This document shows, one piece after another, positions 49,000 through 58,104 of a DNA stretch of 64,000 nucleotides. Origin of the DNA: Sphingorhabdus pulchriflava. Its GTDB lineage: Bacteria; Pseudomonadota; Alphaproteobacteria; Sphingomonadales; Sphingomonadaceae. The stretch is from positions 186,001 through 250,000 of the forward strand of contig NZ_QRGP01000002.1 of NCBI RefSeq assembly GCF_003367235.1, given 5' to 3'. Within the stretch, counting starts at the first letter, position 1; every line of letters starts with the position of its first letter. The position numbers and the translations under genes are program-made. The notes below the pieces were generated by a model. The model searched no databases. It saw only the letters and a list, made by a program, of their open reading frames with translations, and was not told the origin of the DNA.

Positions 49000-49431
49000 T
49001 TAGCCCTCCACCACTTCGAGGCCCATGGCCGTAGCCGAGCCTGCAATGATCTTGACCGCAGCGTCCATGTCGTTCGCGTTCAGGTCTTTCATCTTCAGCG
49101 TTGCAACTTCTTCAAGCTGTTTGCGCGTGATCTTGCCCGCGGTCACCTTGCCGGGTTCCTTCGAACCGGACTTCAGGCCGAGGACCTTCTTGATGAGGAA
49201 GGTTGCCGGCGGCGATTTGGTCGCGAACGTGAAGCTCTTGTCCGAGAATACGGTGATCTTGGTCGGGATCGGCGTGCCCTTTTCAAGCTCACTGGTCGCG
49301 GCGTTGAACGCCTTGCAGAATTCCATGATGTTCACACCACGCTGACCGAGCGCAGGGCCGATCGGCGGGGAGGGGGTTGCGGCGCCCGCGGGCACCTGCA
49401 GGCTGATATAGCCGTCAATCTTCTTGGCCAT
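49000..49431 (-). CDS. rplK: 50S ribosomal protein L11
   Basis: The 143-residue L11 reads [46 protein letters not shown], with the Pro-rich linker and C-terminal rRNA-binding domain intact. It starts the rplKA unit; GGAGG-type ribosome site lies upstream. Upstream on this strand, nusG is separated from it by a thioesterase gene and 192 bases of intergenic DNA that probably hold the rplKA promoter. Confidence 0.98.
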   Translation of the reverse strand: MAKKIDGYISLQVPAGAATPSPPIGPALGQRGVNIMEFCKAFNAATSELEKGTPIPTKITVFSDKSFTFATKSPPATFLIKKVLGLKSGSKEPGKVTAGKITRKQLEEVATLKMKDLNANDMDAAVKIIAGSATAMGLEVVEG

Positions 49432-49623
49432 GAGAGGCCTCCTTTCATTCTTTCCCCACTTTCGCCAAGGCTCCAGCAGGTCAAATTAAGCGGTCAACCA
49501 GATAGTCAAAGCTATCCTCCCGCACGGGAATCACTTGCCTGAAGACAAGCGAAGGCGGGCCGTTAGCGTAGTTGCTCGCAAAAATAAAGCGGAAAACCGA
49601 GACTTTCGAATGCTCGATCCACA

Positions 49624-50556
49624 TCAGGCGGCGGGCTTGTACCGCAGCAGCCCTTCCTGCACCACGGAAGCAATCAGGGTGCCTTCACGGTTGTAGATAT
49701 AGCCATGGTTGATGCCGCGGCTATTTCCGGTCCAACCGCTGTCCATCACATAGACGAACCAGTCATCGACGCGCACATCGTTGTGGAACCACATTGCATG
49801 GTCAAGGCTGGTCGAAAACAGACCCGGCGTTGTCCAGTTGAGGCCGTGGGGCAGCATTGAGGACGACAGCAAACCCATGTCCGAGGCAAAGGACAGGAAG
49901 GCGCGATTTAACAGCGGGTCGTCGCCGATCGAGCCACGCAGACGGAACCACTGGTAATGCTGGGTCGCTTTTTCCTTGGGTGCGGGTCGGAAGCTGCGCA
50001 TCTCAAAGGGGCGCGGCCGAGCCATCTGGTGCAGCAACCGGTCATCCATATTCGTACCCACGGCGATGAAATCGGTAAAGTCCCAGCACATTTCGGGCGG
50101 CAGCAGATCGGGCATCGGCACCTGATGCGCAAGGCCCGGATCGGGTGTCTGGAAAGACGCGGTCAGATTGAAGATCACCTTGCCTTCCTGACGCACCACC
50201 ACACGGCGGTTGGAGAAACTTCGGCCATCGAAATCGCGATGCACGCGAAAATGCAACGGCGCAGTTTCCTGCCCGCCGCGCAGGAAATAGGCGTGCAGCG
50301 AGTGGATCTGCTTGTCGGGCTCCACAGTACGCGCTGTGGCCATCAAGGATTGTGCAACAACCTGTCCGCCAAAAATGCGCGCCCGGCTGGTATTGGGAAG
50401 TGCGGGGAAGATGAATTCATCTGGCGCTTCGTCGGGTGCAAGGTCGAGCAGACGGCTGACGCTTTGCACCATCTCTTCTGCTGGTACCGAATCGAACAAG
50501 GCCCGCGCCTGCTTTACGCGCGCCGCAACCTCAGGACTAAGGGGCCGTTCGGTCAT
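49624..50556 (-). CDS. acyl-CoA thioesterase II (TesB-like)
   Basis: The 310-residue protein is a double-hotdog thioesterase: the first half carries [36 protein letters not shown] (residues 60-95), the second [55 protein letters not shown]. It hydrolyses acyl-CoA. Its position between nusG and rplK breaks the canonical secE-nusG-rplK order. It follows nusG after about 50 bases with a weak hairpin, so read-through from nusG is possible. Confidence 0.93.
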   Translation of the reverse strand: MTERPLSPEVAARVKQARALFDSVPAEEMVQSVSRLLDLAPDEAPDEFIFPALPNTSRARIFGGQVVAQSLMATARTVEPDKQIHSLHAYFLRGGQETAPLHFRVHRDFDGRSFSNRRVVVRQEGKVIFNLTASFQTPDPGLAHQVPMPDLLPPEMCWDFTDFIAVGTNMDDRLLHQMARPRPFEMRSFRPAPKEKATQHYQWFRLRGSIGDDPLLNRAFLSFASDMGLLSSSMLPHGLNWTTPGLFSTSLDHAMWFHNDVRVDDWFVYVMDSGWTGNSRGINHGYIYNREGTLIASVVQEGLLRYKPAA

Positions 50557-50605
50557 GGCCGCCTTGCCATTTTAGTGGCTTGAGAAATATGGCCGGATAC
50601 GGCCA

Positions 50606-51142
50606 TTATTTCATCAATTCGACCTGTTCGAAGTCGAGCTCGACCGGCGTTGCGCGGCCGAAAATCGAGACCGAAACCTTGACGCGGTTCTTGTCGAAAT
50701 CCAGTTCCTCGACCACGCCGTTGAAGCTGGCGAAAGGACCGTCCAATACCTTGACCTGATCGCCAATTTCGTAATCGACCGATACGCGCTTTTTGGGTGC
50801 CGCTGCCAATTCTTCTTTGGTGTTCAGGATGCGTGCGGCTTCGGCTTCGGTGATTGGCTGCGGTTTGTTGTTCGCGCCGAGGAAGCCGGTCACCTTGGGG
50901 GTGTTTTTGACGAGGTGGTAGACGTCGTCATTCATGTTGAGCTTCGCCAGCACGTAACCGGGGAAGAATTTGCGCTCTGCCTTCACCTTTTTGCCACGAC
51001 GGACTTCGGTGACCTGTTCGGTCGGCACTTCGACAGCTTCAACCAGCGCGGCAAGGCCTTTGCGCTCGGCTTCTGCGACAATCTGGTCGCGGACCTTGTT
51101 TTCAAAACCCGAATAAGCGTGGATGATGTACCAGCGTGCCAT
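50606..51142 (-). CDS. nusG: transcription termination/antitermination protein NusG
   Basis: The 178-residue protein has the NGN domain ([28 protein letters not shown] and [39 protein letters not shown]) and the KOW domain [52 protein letters not shown]. It links RNA polymerase to the ribosome or Rho. secE lies 53 bases upstream. An ATGGCCG/CGGCCAT hairpin at 50589-50606 overlaps its stop. Confidence 0.98.
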   Translation of the reverse strand: MARWYIIHAYSGFENKVRDQIVAEAERKGLAALVEAVEVPTEQVTEVRRGKKVKAERKFFPGYVLAKLNMNDDVYHLVKNTPKVTGFLGANNKPQPITEAEAARILNTKEELAAAPKKRVSVDYEIGDQVKVLDGPFASFNGVVEELDFDKNRVKVSVSIFGRATPVELDFEQVELMK

Positions 51143-51195
51143 GTCGTAAATCTTTCGCCTTTTTTGGCTTTCGGCCTGTTAGAATAGAGGTGCGC

Positions 51196-51393
51196 TTATT
51201 GCGCGAAGCTGAGCAGTCCTTTGACCACCATGTTGAAAAAGGCGTCGACGCCCAGGAAGAAGACCGCAAGAATGATCGTCATGATCAGCACCATGATCGC
51301 GGTTTGCGTGGTTTCCTGACGGGTCGGCCATACGACCTTGCCGATTTCGGCACGCACCTGACGAATGAATTCACCGGGGCTGGTTTTTGCCAT
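51196..51393 (-). CDS. secE: preprotein translocase subunit SecE
   Basis: From ATG 51393 the protein has 65 residues: MAKTSPGEFIRQVRAEIGKVVWPTRQETTQTAIMVLIMTIILAVFFLGVDAFFNMVVKGLL, with the conserved EIGKVVWPTRQE amphipathic helix and one membrane helix. It is the small essential SecYEG subunit. An upstream start (51435) adds an unconserved 14-residue tail. The usual upstream neighbour tRNA-Trp is 6.4 kb away. Confidence 0.97.
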   Translation of the reverse strand: MAKTSPGEFIRQVRAEIGKVVWPTRQETTQTAIMVLIMTIILAVFFLGVDAFFNMVVKGLLSFAQ

Positions 51394-51576
51394 TTTGCTT
51401 GCTTCCTGTAATCGCGCCCACCGGATAGCCGCCATCGCTCTCGGTTTGAGGCCGGGAGCGATATAGGTTCCGATTTCGGAAAGACTAGGCCTTTAGCGCC
51501 GATTTCGCGGAGTCGCAAGCGTGAAGCTGCCACCTAGCGAATGCCGAGGTCGCCCGACAATCCATTTGCAGGATTT

Positions 51577-51616
51577 GTGTCACCAAAGTGTCGCCGAATC
51601 ATCGTCAAGCTTTCAC
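51577..51616 (+). promoter_or_regulatory. Pho-box-like array of 11-bp repeats
   Basis: Heptamers with 4-base spacers start at 51577 (GTGTCAC), 51588 (GTGTCGC), 51599 (TCATCGT, weak) and 51610 (CTTTCAC). The spacing and sequence resemble PhoB boxes (CTGTCAT-N4-CTGTCAT). It lies 49 bases before the receptor-phytase pair, which would fit phosphate-starvation induction. Confidence 0.55.
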
Positions 51617-51664
51617 ATTGCCCGACTAGCGGCCCTGTAAATTTCTGAAACAAGGGGCCAAGTC

Positions 51665-54469
51665 GTGATTCAGTCGAAAATCCAGAAGTCGATTCGCATT
51701 GCATTGTTCTGCGGTGCCGCCACAATTACGGTATCTGCCGCAGCGCAGGACGCCACTATTCCGGGCGATGTCGCCGAGGGTGACACAATAATCGTGACCG
51801 CGAGCCGCCCGATCGCAGAGTCTGAAGCGGCAGCCCTGGCGATCCAGAAGAATTCGGATTCACTTGTGTCGGTCGTCGCATCAGATGCCGTAGGCCGTTT
51901 GCCCGACCAGAACATCGCGCAGGCCGCGGGTCGCCTTCCCGGCCTTGCGGTTGAACGCGATCAGGGCCAGGCGCGCTATCTTTCGCTGCGTGGTGCGCCC
52001 AATTACTGGACCACTTTGTCGTTTGACGGCATCAATGTCGTCAGCCCTGAAGGCCGCGATGCACGCTTTGACAGCATCCCGTCAGCGCTTGCCTCGCAGA
52101 TAGTCGTATCAAAGGCGGTGACGCCCGACATGCCAGGTGAAACCATCTCGGGCAATGTCAACATCATCACCCGCTCACCGCTCGATTATGATGGCTTCCG
52201 TATTTCGGGCAAGCTGGGCGGTGGCAAGGTCGAACTTGGCAGCCGCGAAGAATATGAAGGCTCGTTGACGATCTCGAATGTTTTCGACACCAATGTCGGT
52301 GAGATCGGCGTGCTGCTGTCGGGCAGCTATTATGAGCGCAACATGATCACCGACAATTTCGAGATTGACTGGGAACAGGTCTCGCAAGATCGTCGCCCGG
52401 GATATGAAAGCCGTTTCTGGGCGCGCGAGACCGAGAACAAGCTCTATCGGCTGACGCGCAAGAATTGGTCGGTATCGGGCCGGGTCGACTTCCGACCCGA
52501 CGCAAACAATACGATCTCGCTGCGATCGCTCTACACCATCTTCACCGACGATGAGGCGCGTGACAATTACATCTTCGACATGGATGATCGTCAGGGTGAT
52601 CTGGTCGCCAACACCGCTGCATGCTCGGCGCCCGTAACGACAACGCCGACCAACACGGCCTATGCCGATGCCTGCAACAACAGCCCGTTCAAAGGCACGG
52701 TTTACGGCGTCGATATCAACCAGCGGTCTACGCTGCGCGCCTTCCGCCAGTCGGTGTTCACCAATACAATCGAAGGCAAGCATCGCTTTGGCGACGACTG
52801 GGGCTTCAAATGGCTCGCCAATTACACGCTTTCGAAAGACGATCGTTCTGTAGTTGGCGAAGCCCGCTGGGACAGCCCGTCTACGCGCACTTTGCGCCCG
52901 ACTGTCGCATATGATTTCACCAACGCCAATCTGGCGCGGGTTCAGCTGTTCACCACCAATCAGCTATCCAGCCCGACGCGCTACACTGCCGGTACAGCGG
53001 TGACCGCAATCGACAGTTTCACTAAGCCGCTGTCCTCGCTTCGCCGCCTGATTGCCGTCGATCCAACCAAGGCTTACACCTTCAAGGGAGAGTTGGCGCG
53101 CGACTTTGCCTTGTTTGGTGGTGAAGGTTCCATCCGCGCGGGAATCCAGTACGACCAGCGCACAAAGATCAATCGCGAACGCGAGATTAACCTGAACACG
53201 GCTGCACAATTCGCCTCAGTTGGGATCAGCACGACCTATCCGGCTTTCTCGCTGGACCTTCCGTTCCGCGGTGATATTCCTTTGGGCTACACCTTCCGCT
53301 ATTTCAGCCAAGATGCGATGCGTGACGCAACCGACCGGGCCGCCGAGCTTTTCGCGTCCACGTCGGTCAGCGGCAACCACTATACTGTCCGCGAGGAAAT
53401 TCTTGCCGGTTACCTGATGGCAAACAGCAAGTTCGACTGGGGCAGCCTTGTCGGCGGTGTCCGTGTCGAAAAGGTCACCAATAAGGGCCGTTCGCTGGCA
53501 ACAGTCCCCGGAGTAACCGGTGAGATCGAGACTGAAACCAACAGCACACTGGCTTTCCCGAGTTTGCACGTCAATTTTGACGTCACGGACGAACAAAAGC
53601 TGCGCGTAGGTTTCACCAGCGGTGCGGCGCGTGCAGATTATGATCAGATGCGTCCCAACGTCGTCGTCGATGATGCCAACCAGCGTATTTCGGGTGGCAA
53701 TCCGGCCGTGAAGCCCGAACGCGCTTATGGCATCGATGCCTATTACGAATATTATGCCCAGCCGCAGGGCTATTTCATGCTGGGCGCATTCTACAAGCGG
53801 GTAGAAGATGTGCTCTACACATCACGCCGCAGCTTTGGTTCGGACGCGCTAAACTTTGGTGGCGTCGACCGCTCTGGCTATGCCTTCAGTGGCATTACTA
53901 ACGGCGGTAAGGGTCGGATCTTCGGTGTCGAAGCCGCGTTCCAGGCGCAGCTTGAACCCTATACTGAACAGCTTGGTCTGCCCGCCTGGATGGGCGGATT
54001 TGGCATCACTGCCAACGCCACATGGAACGACAGCAAGGTGACCAAACCGGCAATCCTCGACAATGCAGGACTGATGCTGGTCCCGTCGCGCCGTGTGCCG
54101 CTACCCGGTACATCCGAAGTCGTGTACAATATCGGCGGCTATTATGAGAAATATGGCCTGTCGCTGCGCCTGCAATATCAGATGCGCACAACCTGGGCGG
54201 ATGGCTTTGCCGACAATCTTGCCGATGCAGGCGACACCTATTGGGCAGGTGATGACGAGCTCGACTTCTCGGCGCGCTACGAGGTGATGAAGGGGCTGGA
54301 GGTCTATTTTGATGCCTCCAACCTGCTCGACAACCCCGGCCGCCGCTATTCCGATCCGTCGAACCTGTTGAACGCGCTGGGCGTTCCGACGCAGCGTAAC
54401 GGTAACTATACCATTGAATGGGAGCGCTTCGGTCGGCGTTTCACCGGCGGCGTCCGATTCACATTCTGA
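51665..54469 (+). CDS. TonB-dependent receptor of the phytate cluster
   Basis: A 934-residue receptor (GTG start at 51665) with a signal peptide (AAA at about residue 20), TonB box DTIIVTASRP, plug with VGRLPDQNIAQAAGRLPGLAVERDQGQARYLSLRGAPNYWTTLSFDGINV, and barrel ending GGVRFTF. This plug pattern is typical of the large sphingomonad/Caulobacter receptors for complex substrates. The stop overlaps the phytase start (TGATG), so both are one translational unit; the receptor probably imports phytate or its products. Confidence 0.92.
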   Translation: MIQSKIQKSIRIALFCGAATITVSAAAQDATIPGDVAEGDTIIVTASRPIAESEAAALAIQKNSDSLVSVVASDAVGRLPDQNIAQAAGRLPGLAVERDQGQARYLSLRGAPNYWTTLSFDGINVVSPEGRDARFDSIPSALASQIVVSKAVTPDMPGETISGNVNIITRSPLDYDGFRISGKLGGGKVELGSREEYEGSLTISNVFDTNVGEIGVLLSGSYYERNMITDNFEIDWEQVSQDRRPGYESRFWARETENKLYRLTRKNWSVSGRVDFRPDANNTISLRSLYTIFTDDEARDNYIFDMDDRQGDLVANTAACSAPVTTTPTNTAYADACNNSPFKGTVYGVDINQRSTLRAFRQSVFTNTIEGKHRFGDDWGFKWLANYTLSKDDRSVVGEARWDSPSTRTLRPTVAYDFTNANLARVQLFTTNQLSSPTRYTAGTAVTAIDSFTKPLSSLRRLIAVDPTKAYTFKGELARDFALFGGEGSIRAGIQYDQRTKINREREINLNTAAQFASVGISTTYPAFSLDLPFRGDIPLGYTFRYFSQDAMRDATDRAAELFASTSVSGNHYTVREEILAGYLMANSKFDWGSLVGGVRVEKVTNKGRSLATVPGVTGEIETETNSTLAFPSLHVNFDVTDEQKLRVGFTSGAARADYDQMRPNVVVDDANQRISGGNPAVKPERAYGIDAYYEYYAQPQGYFMLGAFYKRVEDVLYTSRRSFGSDALNFGGVDRSGYAFSGITNGGKGRIFGVEAAFQAQLEPYTEQLGLPAWMGGFGITANATWNDSKVTKPAILDNAGLMLVPSRRVPLPGTSEVVYNIGGYYEKYGLSLRLQYQMRTTWADGFADNLADAGDTYWAGDDELDFSARYEVMKGLEVYFDASNLLDNPGRRYSDPSNLLNALGVPTQRNGNYTIEWERFGRRFTGGVRFTF

Positions 54470-55542
54470 TGGCAAGGCTGTTACCCGCGCTCGTCGTCCT
54501 AGCTGCAGCCAGTCTGGCTGCAGCACAGGACGGGGTTGAAATCCCGGTCGAACAGTTGATGGCGAAGGCGCTGCCCGCCAAGTCGGTGCGGGCGCGGGCG
54601 GAAACCACGCCTGTTGGTACAGCCGATGACGCGGCGGATGATCCGGCTATCTGGCGGCACCCGAGCGATCCGGCGAAAAGCCTAGTGGTCGGGACCGACA
54701 AGAAAGCCGGCATCCATGTATTCGATATGACGGGCAAGGCAGTGTCTTTCACACCCTCGCCGCGGCTCAACAATGTCGATCTCCGCGCCAATGTGGCCGT
54801 GAATGGCCGGTCGTCGGTTCTGGTTGTGGCCAGTGACCGGCGTGACGAGGCGAACGCCGCAGCCGCGCTGTTCACGCTCGATACAACCGCGCGCAAACTG
54901 GTTCCGCTTGCCAACCTGCCCGTCGGGCCGGGCGAGGCCTATGGCATGTGTCTGTGGCAGCGCAAAGGCGACGGTCGGGTCTACGCATTTCTTGTACTCA
55001 AGGACGGCCGTATCGATCAGGTCGAGCTCAATCTTGTTGGCCCAACTCCCACGGGCAAGGTGGTGCGTAGCATGAAGCTGGGTACGCAATCCGAGGGCTG
55101 CGTGGTCGATGATCGCACCGGCCTGCTTTATGTGGCAGAGGAAGATGTCGGCCTTTGGCGCTTCGATGCGCGTCCCAATGGTTCGAAAAAGCCCAAAAGA
55201 CTGGGCCGCGCCGACGGCAAAAGTCTGGTCGCCGATGCCGAAGGACTGGCCATTGCGCCGTCAGGCAAAAGTGGCGGCTATCTGATCGCTTCAAGCCAGG
55301 GCGACTATGCCTATGCGCTCTACCGGCTGAAGGATGGCCGCTATCTCGGTCGCTTCCGCATTGCGGACGGCAGCGTCGATAGTGTGCAGGAAACTGATGG
55401 GCTGGAACTGGTGCTGGGCGATCTCGGGCCGGATTATCCGGGCGGCCTGTTCGTCGTGCAGGATGGCGATAACGCCCCTGAAACCCAGAACTTCAAATAT
55501 GTCGCATGGGCAGATGTGCTGACGGCGCTCAAGCTTAAATAG
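54469..55542 (+). CDS. beta-propeller phytase
   Basis: From ATG 54469 the protein has 357 residues with a signal peptide (ASLAAA). The propeller motifs DDAADDPAIWRHPSDPAKSLVVGTDKKAGIHVFDMTGK, NNVDLRANV, CVVDDRTGLLYVAEEDVGLWRFDA, DAEGLAIAPSGKSGGYLIASSQGDYAYALYRL and DGLELVLGDLGPDYPGGLFVVQDGDN match the calcium-dependent 3-phytase family. It removes phosphates from phytate in the periplasm or at the surface. TBDR-phytase pairs are known in this group of bacteria. Confidence 0.92.
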   Translation: MARLLPALVVLAAASLAAAQDGVEIPVEQLMAKALPAKSVRARAETTPVGTADDAADDPAIWRHPSDPAKSLVVGTDKKAGIHVFDMTGKAVSFTPSPRLNNVDLRANVAVNGRSSVLVVASDRRDEANAAAALFTLDTTARKLVPLANLPVGPGEAYGMCLWQRKGDGRVYAFLVLKDGRIDQVELNLVGPTPTGKVVRSMKLGTQSEGCVVDDRTGLLYVAEEDVGLWRFDARPNGSKKPKRLGRADGKSLVADAEGLAIAPSGKSGGYLIASSQGDYAYALYRLKDGRYLGRFRIADGSVDSVQETDGLELVLGDLGPDYPGGLFVVQDGDNAPETQNFKYVAWADVLTALKLK

Positions 55543-55551
55543 GCACGGCGA

Positions 55552-56409
55552 TCATTGCGGAAGCCGCCGCGCGGGGTGCATGCCGTCGACATAGCCCATG
55601 AAAGGCGGGTGGATCGAGTAACCGATCAGTTCACGCGCCCGCGCTGGCAACGTCGCGGCAATTTCCGGCGGAACGGCGAGGCTCATATTCTCCAGCGTGC
55701 GCGTCCAACCGGGGCAATATTGCGGGGTGATGATGAGGCGCGGCTGGTTCGAACGGTTCGCGCCGCCGCGATGCCACAGCGTGCCCTTTGCGATCATCAG
55801 TGAGCCTGCGGGCATTACCGCTTTGACGGCATCGGGCCGCGCGCCGGGGTCGTCATCCTGACTCTTTTCGGTTCGATCTTTGAATGTCGAGAAGGTGTTG
55901 CCGCCTTCTATTTGCTGCTCGGGCCAGAGGTGGCTGCCTGGAAGGATTTCTGTCGCGCCATTTTCCTCCGTGGTCTCATCGATCGTCCAGAAAGCACTGA
56001 GCCCCAGTGACTCCCGCGGGCGTGGCAGGCGGAAATGGCTGTCGTCATAATGCCAGGGCTGCACCGTTTCGCCCGGATGGATGTTGATGGCAAGGCAGGC
56101 GGAGAGCAGGCATTCACGGCCTAACTCAGCCTCGGCAAAGGCCAGCACCAGCGGATGGATGGCAAGGTCTGCAAAGAGCGGTGATTTGGCGAGCATCGCA
56201 TAGACACGGTTGGTCTTCAGCCCTTCGAAATCATTGCGGCCGGCTAAGTTCTGGTCGAGATACGGAGCAAGCTCTGCTCGCAAGGTAGCCACCTTTTCAG
56301 CGTCAAGCACCGACGGGAATATCAGATACCCGTCGCGATCATATTGCACACGCAGCTTCGCAAAGTGGGCCGGATCGGCTATCGACTCTTGCCAGTTCTC
56401 GCTCTCCAT
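55552..56409 (-). CDS. phytanoyl-CoA dioxygenase (PhyH) family protein
   Basis: This 285-residue Fe(II)/2-oxoglutarate-dependent oxygenase has YDRDGYLIFPSVLDAEKVATLRAE at the start, the HYDD iron motif near residue 118, and LWHRGGANRSNQPRLIITPQYCPGW near residue 211, which holds the distal His and the 2-oxoglutarate Arg. The substrate is unknown; the family hydroxylates many small molecules. It follows the MFS gene by 9 bases and is convergent with phytase, so uptake and oxidation of one compound by this pair is plausible. Confidence 0.88.
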   Translation of the reverse strand: MESENWQESIADPAHFAKLRVQYDRDGYLIFPSVLDAEKVATLRAELAPYLDQNLAGRNDFEGLKTNRVYAMLAKSPLFADLAIHPLVLAFAEAELGRECLLSACLAINIHPGETVQPWHYDDSHFRLPRPRESLGLSAFWTIDETTEENGATEILPGSHLWPEQQIEGGNTFSTFKDRTEKSQDDDPGARPDAVKAVMPAGSLMIAKGTLWHRGGANRSNQPRLIITPQYCPGWTRTLENMSLAVPPEIAATLPARARELIGYSIHPPFMGYVDGMHPARRLPQ

Positions 56410-56418
56410 GGCCGCAGC

Positions 56419-57774
56419 CTAACCTGCCAGTGGCTTTTGGGGAAGCGGCAACTGACGCACTTGCGCCCAAGGCTGGCGGACAAGGAACAGCGCGACAGTA
56501 GCTGCAAGCCCCCAAGCTGCAATCGGCAGGCCCGCCCAGATATTGCGCACCAGTTCGCCATGCTCTTGCGCGTGTTCCGGATCAAAACCGAACTGTCCCA
56601 AAAGCCAATAGGAAAGCGCAAGTGCCGAGGCATTGCCCAATTTCTGCATCAAATTTCCGGTCGCGAAGATGAACGCCGTGCGGTCACGCCCGCAAATCTG
56701 CGCGTCGACAGGGGCATAATCGGCAATCATCCCGAAAATGAAGATCAAACCCATGAAGGCGCCACCGAGGGTGATCGTGAAGGCCGCAGACGGCAGCAAT
56801 TGCCCGGGGAGCGGCAACTGCATCCCGCCGATCAGCAGAATGACTAGTGTTGCGCACATCAGAATCATGCCCTTGGGCTTGCCCAGTTTGCGGGCTGCAT
56901 AGACCCAAAGCGGCGTCGTAATCGCTCCGCCGACAAAGGTGAGGAACAACAGCAGCGAGCCATATTGATCGAGCCGCAGATAGGCTTCGGCAAAGAAGAT
57001 GTAAGTCGACGCCATCGCCCCGAAGGCAAAGGCGTTGAGAAAGTGGACCATCATAATGAGCAGCAAGGAGGGTGATTGCATCGACAGTTTCAACTCGCGC
57101 CGCCAGCCGAAACCGGGTTCGACGATCACCGGGCGCGCCGGTACCTTGCGGTTGGCGAGCAGCGCCAGCGGCATGGCGATAGCGACCAGACTGACATAGG
57201 CGATAATACGGCCCTGCAGGCTGATGTCGGGGAAAAGGAATTGTGCGAGCGCAGGTGCGGCAAAGGCAATCACGAGGACGAATTTGGCGGCGTATTCGCG
57301 CGCCCCGAACAGCCGCGCACTCACCTCTGACCGGCCATTGGACAGCGCCGATCCCCAGGCGAGATGGGCAACGTCGAACAGGCTGTAGCACGAATAATAG
57401 AGCAAAAGCAGCGGCAGCAGCGCCCAGAAGTGCAGCCGGTCGCCAATTGTAACCAGCAATGCGAGGAGCAGGACTAGCGGAAGCGCAGCACCCGCCATCC
57501 AGCGGCGATGCGGGGCTTCGCCCCTTGATTTGCGGTCGATCATTGTCCCGATCAGTGGATCGACAATACCGTCCCACAGCGTGCTAATCGAAAACATCAG
57601 CCCGACCAGCGCCACGGCCACCACGCCACCTTCGCTGATATAGGGCGGTAGGTATATCGAGAGCGGCAGCCCCATGATCGCTATCGGGCCGACGCTGGCG
57701 GAGTAATAAGCGGCAGTTCTGCCAGTGATTTCCGCGCCTTCGCCCTCGGCTGTTGCGCCGATGCTTTCGGTCAC
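56419..57774 (-). CDS. MFS transporter, GPH (sugar-cation symporter) type
   Basis: This 451-residue protein has about 12 helices and the MelB-like GPH signature: LWDGIVDPLIGTMIDRKSRGEAPHRRWMAGAALPLVL (residues 67-104) and LFDVAHLAWGSALSNGRSEVSARLFGAREYAAKF. GPH members import sugars or glycosides with Na+ or H+. It leads the two-gene unit with the PhyH dioxygenase. It starts at 57774, close to the tRNA-Trp gene on the same strand. Confidence 0.9.
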   Translation of the reverse strand: MTESIGATAEGEGAEITGRTAAYYSASVGPIAIMGLPLSIYLPPYISEGGVVAVALVGLMFSISTLWDGIVDPLIGTMIDRKSRGEAPHRRWMAGAALPLVLLLALLVTIGDRLHFWALLPLLLLYYSCYSLFDVAHLAWGSALSNGRSEVSARLFGAREYAAKFVLVIAFAAPALAQFLFPDISLQGRIIAYVSLVAIAMPLALLANRKVPARPVIVEPGFGWRRELKLSMQSPSLLLIMMVHFLNAFAFGAMASTYIFFAEAYLRLDQYGSLLLFLTFVGGAITTPLWVYAARKLGKPKGMILMCATLVILLIGGMQLPLPGQLLPSAAFTITLGGAFMGLIFIFGMIADYAPVDAQICGRDRTAFIFATGNLMQKLGNASALALSYWLLGQFGFDPEHAQEHGELVRNIWAGLPIAAWGLAATVALFLVRQPWAQVRQLPLPQKPLAG

Positions 57775-57859
57775 GCCACTCTCCTCACACAGCGTTGTTT
57801 ACAGCTGTGTGAATAGGCTTGGGGCTAGGTTCAAGCGAAAAATGGTGCCAAGGAAGAAA

Positions 57860-57935
57860 TGGCAGGAGTTGGGGGACTCGAACCCACGACCCTCGGTTTT
57901 GGAGACCGATGCTCTACCAACTGAGCTAAACTCCT
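57860..57935 (-). tRNA. tRNA-Trp (anticodon CCA)
   Basis: The minus strand folds as a 76-base cloverleaf with encoded CCA: acceptor AGGAGTT/AACTCCT, D-arm TAGCTCAGTTGGTAGAGCA, anticodon stem CGGTC/GACCG-type around loop CTCCAAA, and T-arm GGTTCGAGTCCCC. Anticodon CCA reads UGG. tRNA-Trp usually precedes secE-nusG directly; here 6.4 kb of other genes lie between. Confidence 0.97.
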
Positions 57936-58043
57936 GCGGTTCCGCCAAAGCGAAGACCAGCGCCCTTAAAGCGATTCCCGATCAGATGCAATCATCGGAT
58001 GCTAGAGAATTGAAATCGCGACAAAGCATCGTCGTACGCAAAA

Positions 58044-58084
58044 GCAAAAGGGGCGGCCACACCGTTGTATGACCGCCCCTTTGC
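58044..58084 (-). terminator. intrinsic terminator after the third TonB receptor
   Basis: On the minus strand AGGGGCGGTCA and TGGCCGCCCCTTTT form a stem with a roughly 10-base loop, followed by a short T-tract. It is 21 bases past the stop of the receptor gene at 58105. Confidence 0.85.
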
Positions 58085-58104
58085 TCAAACCGGAACTTCC
58101 GGAA

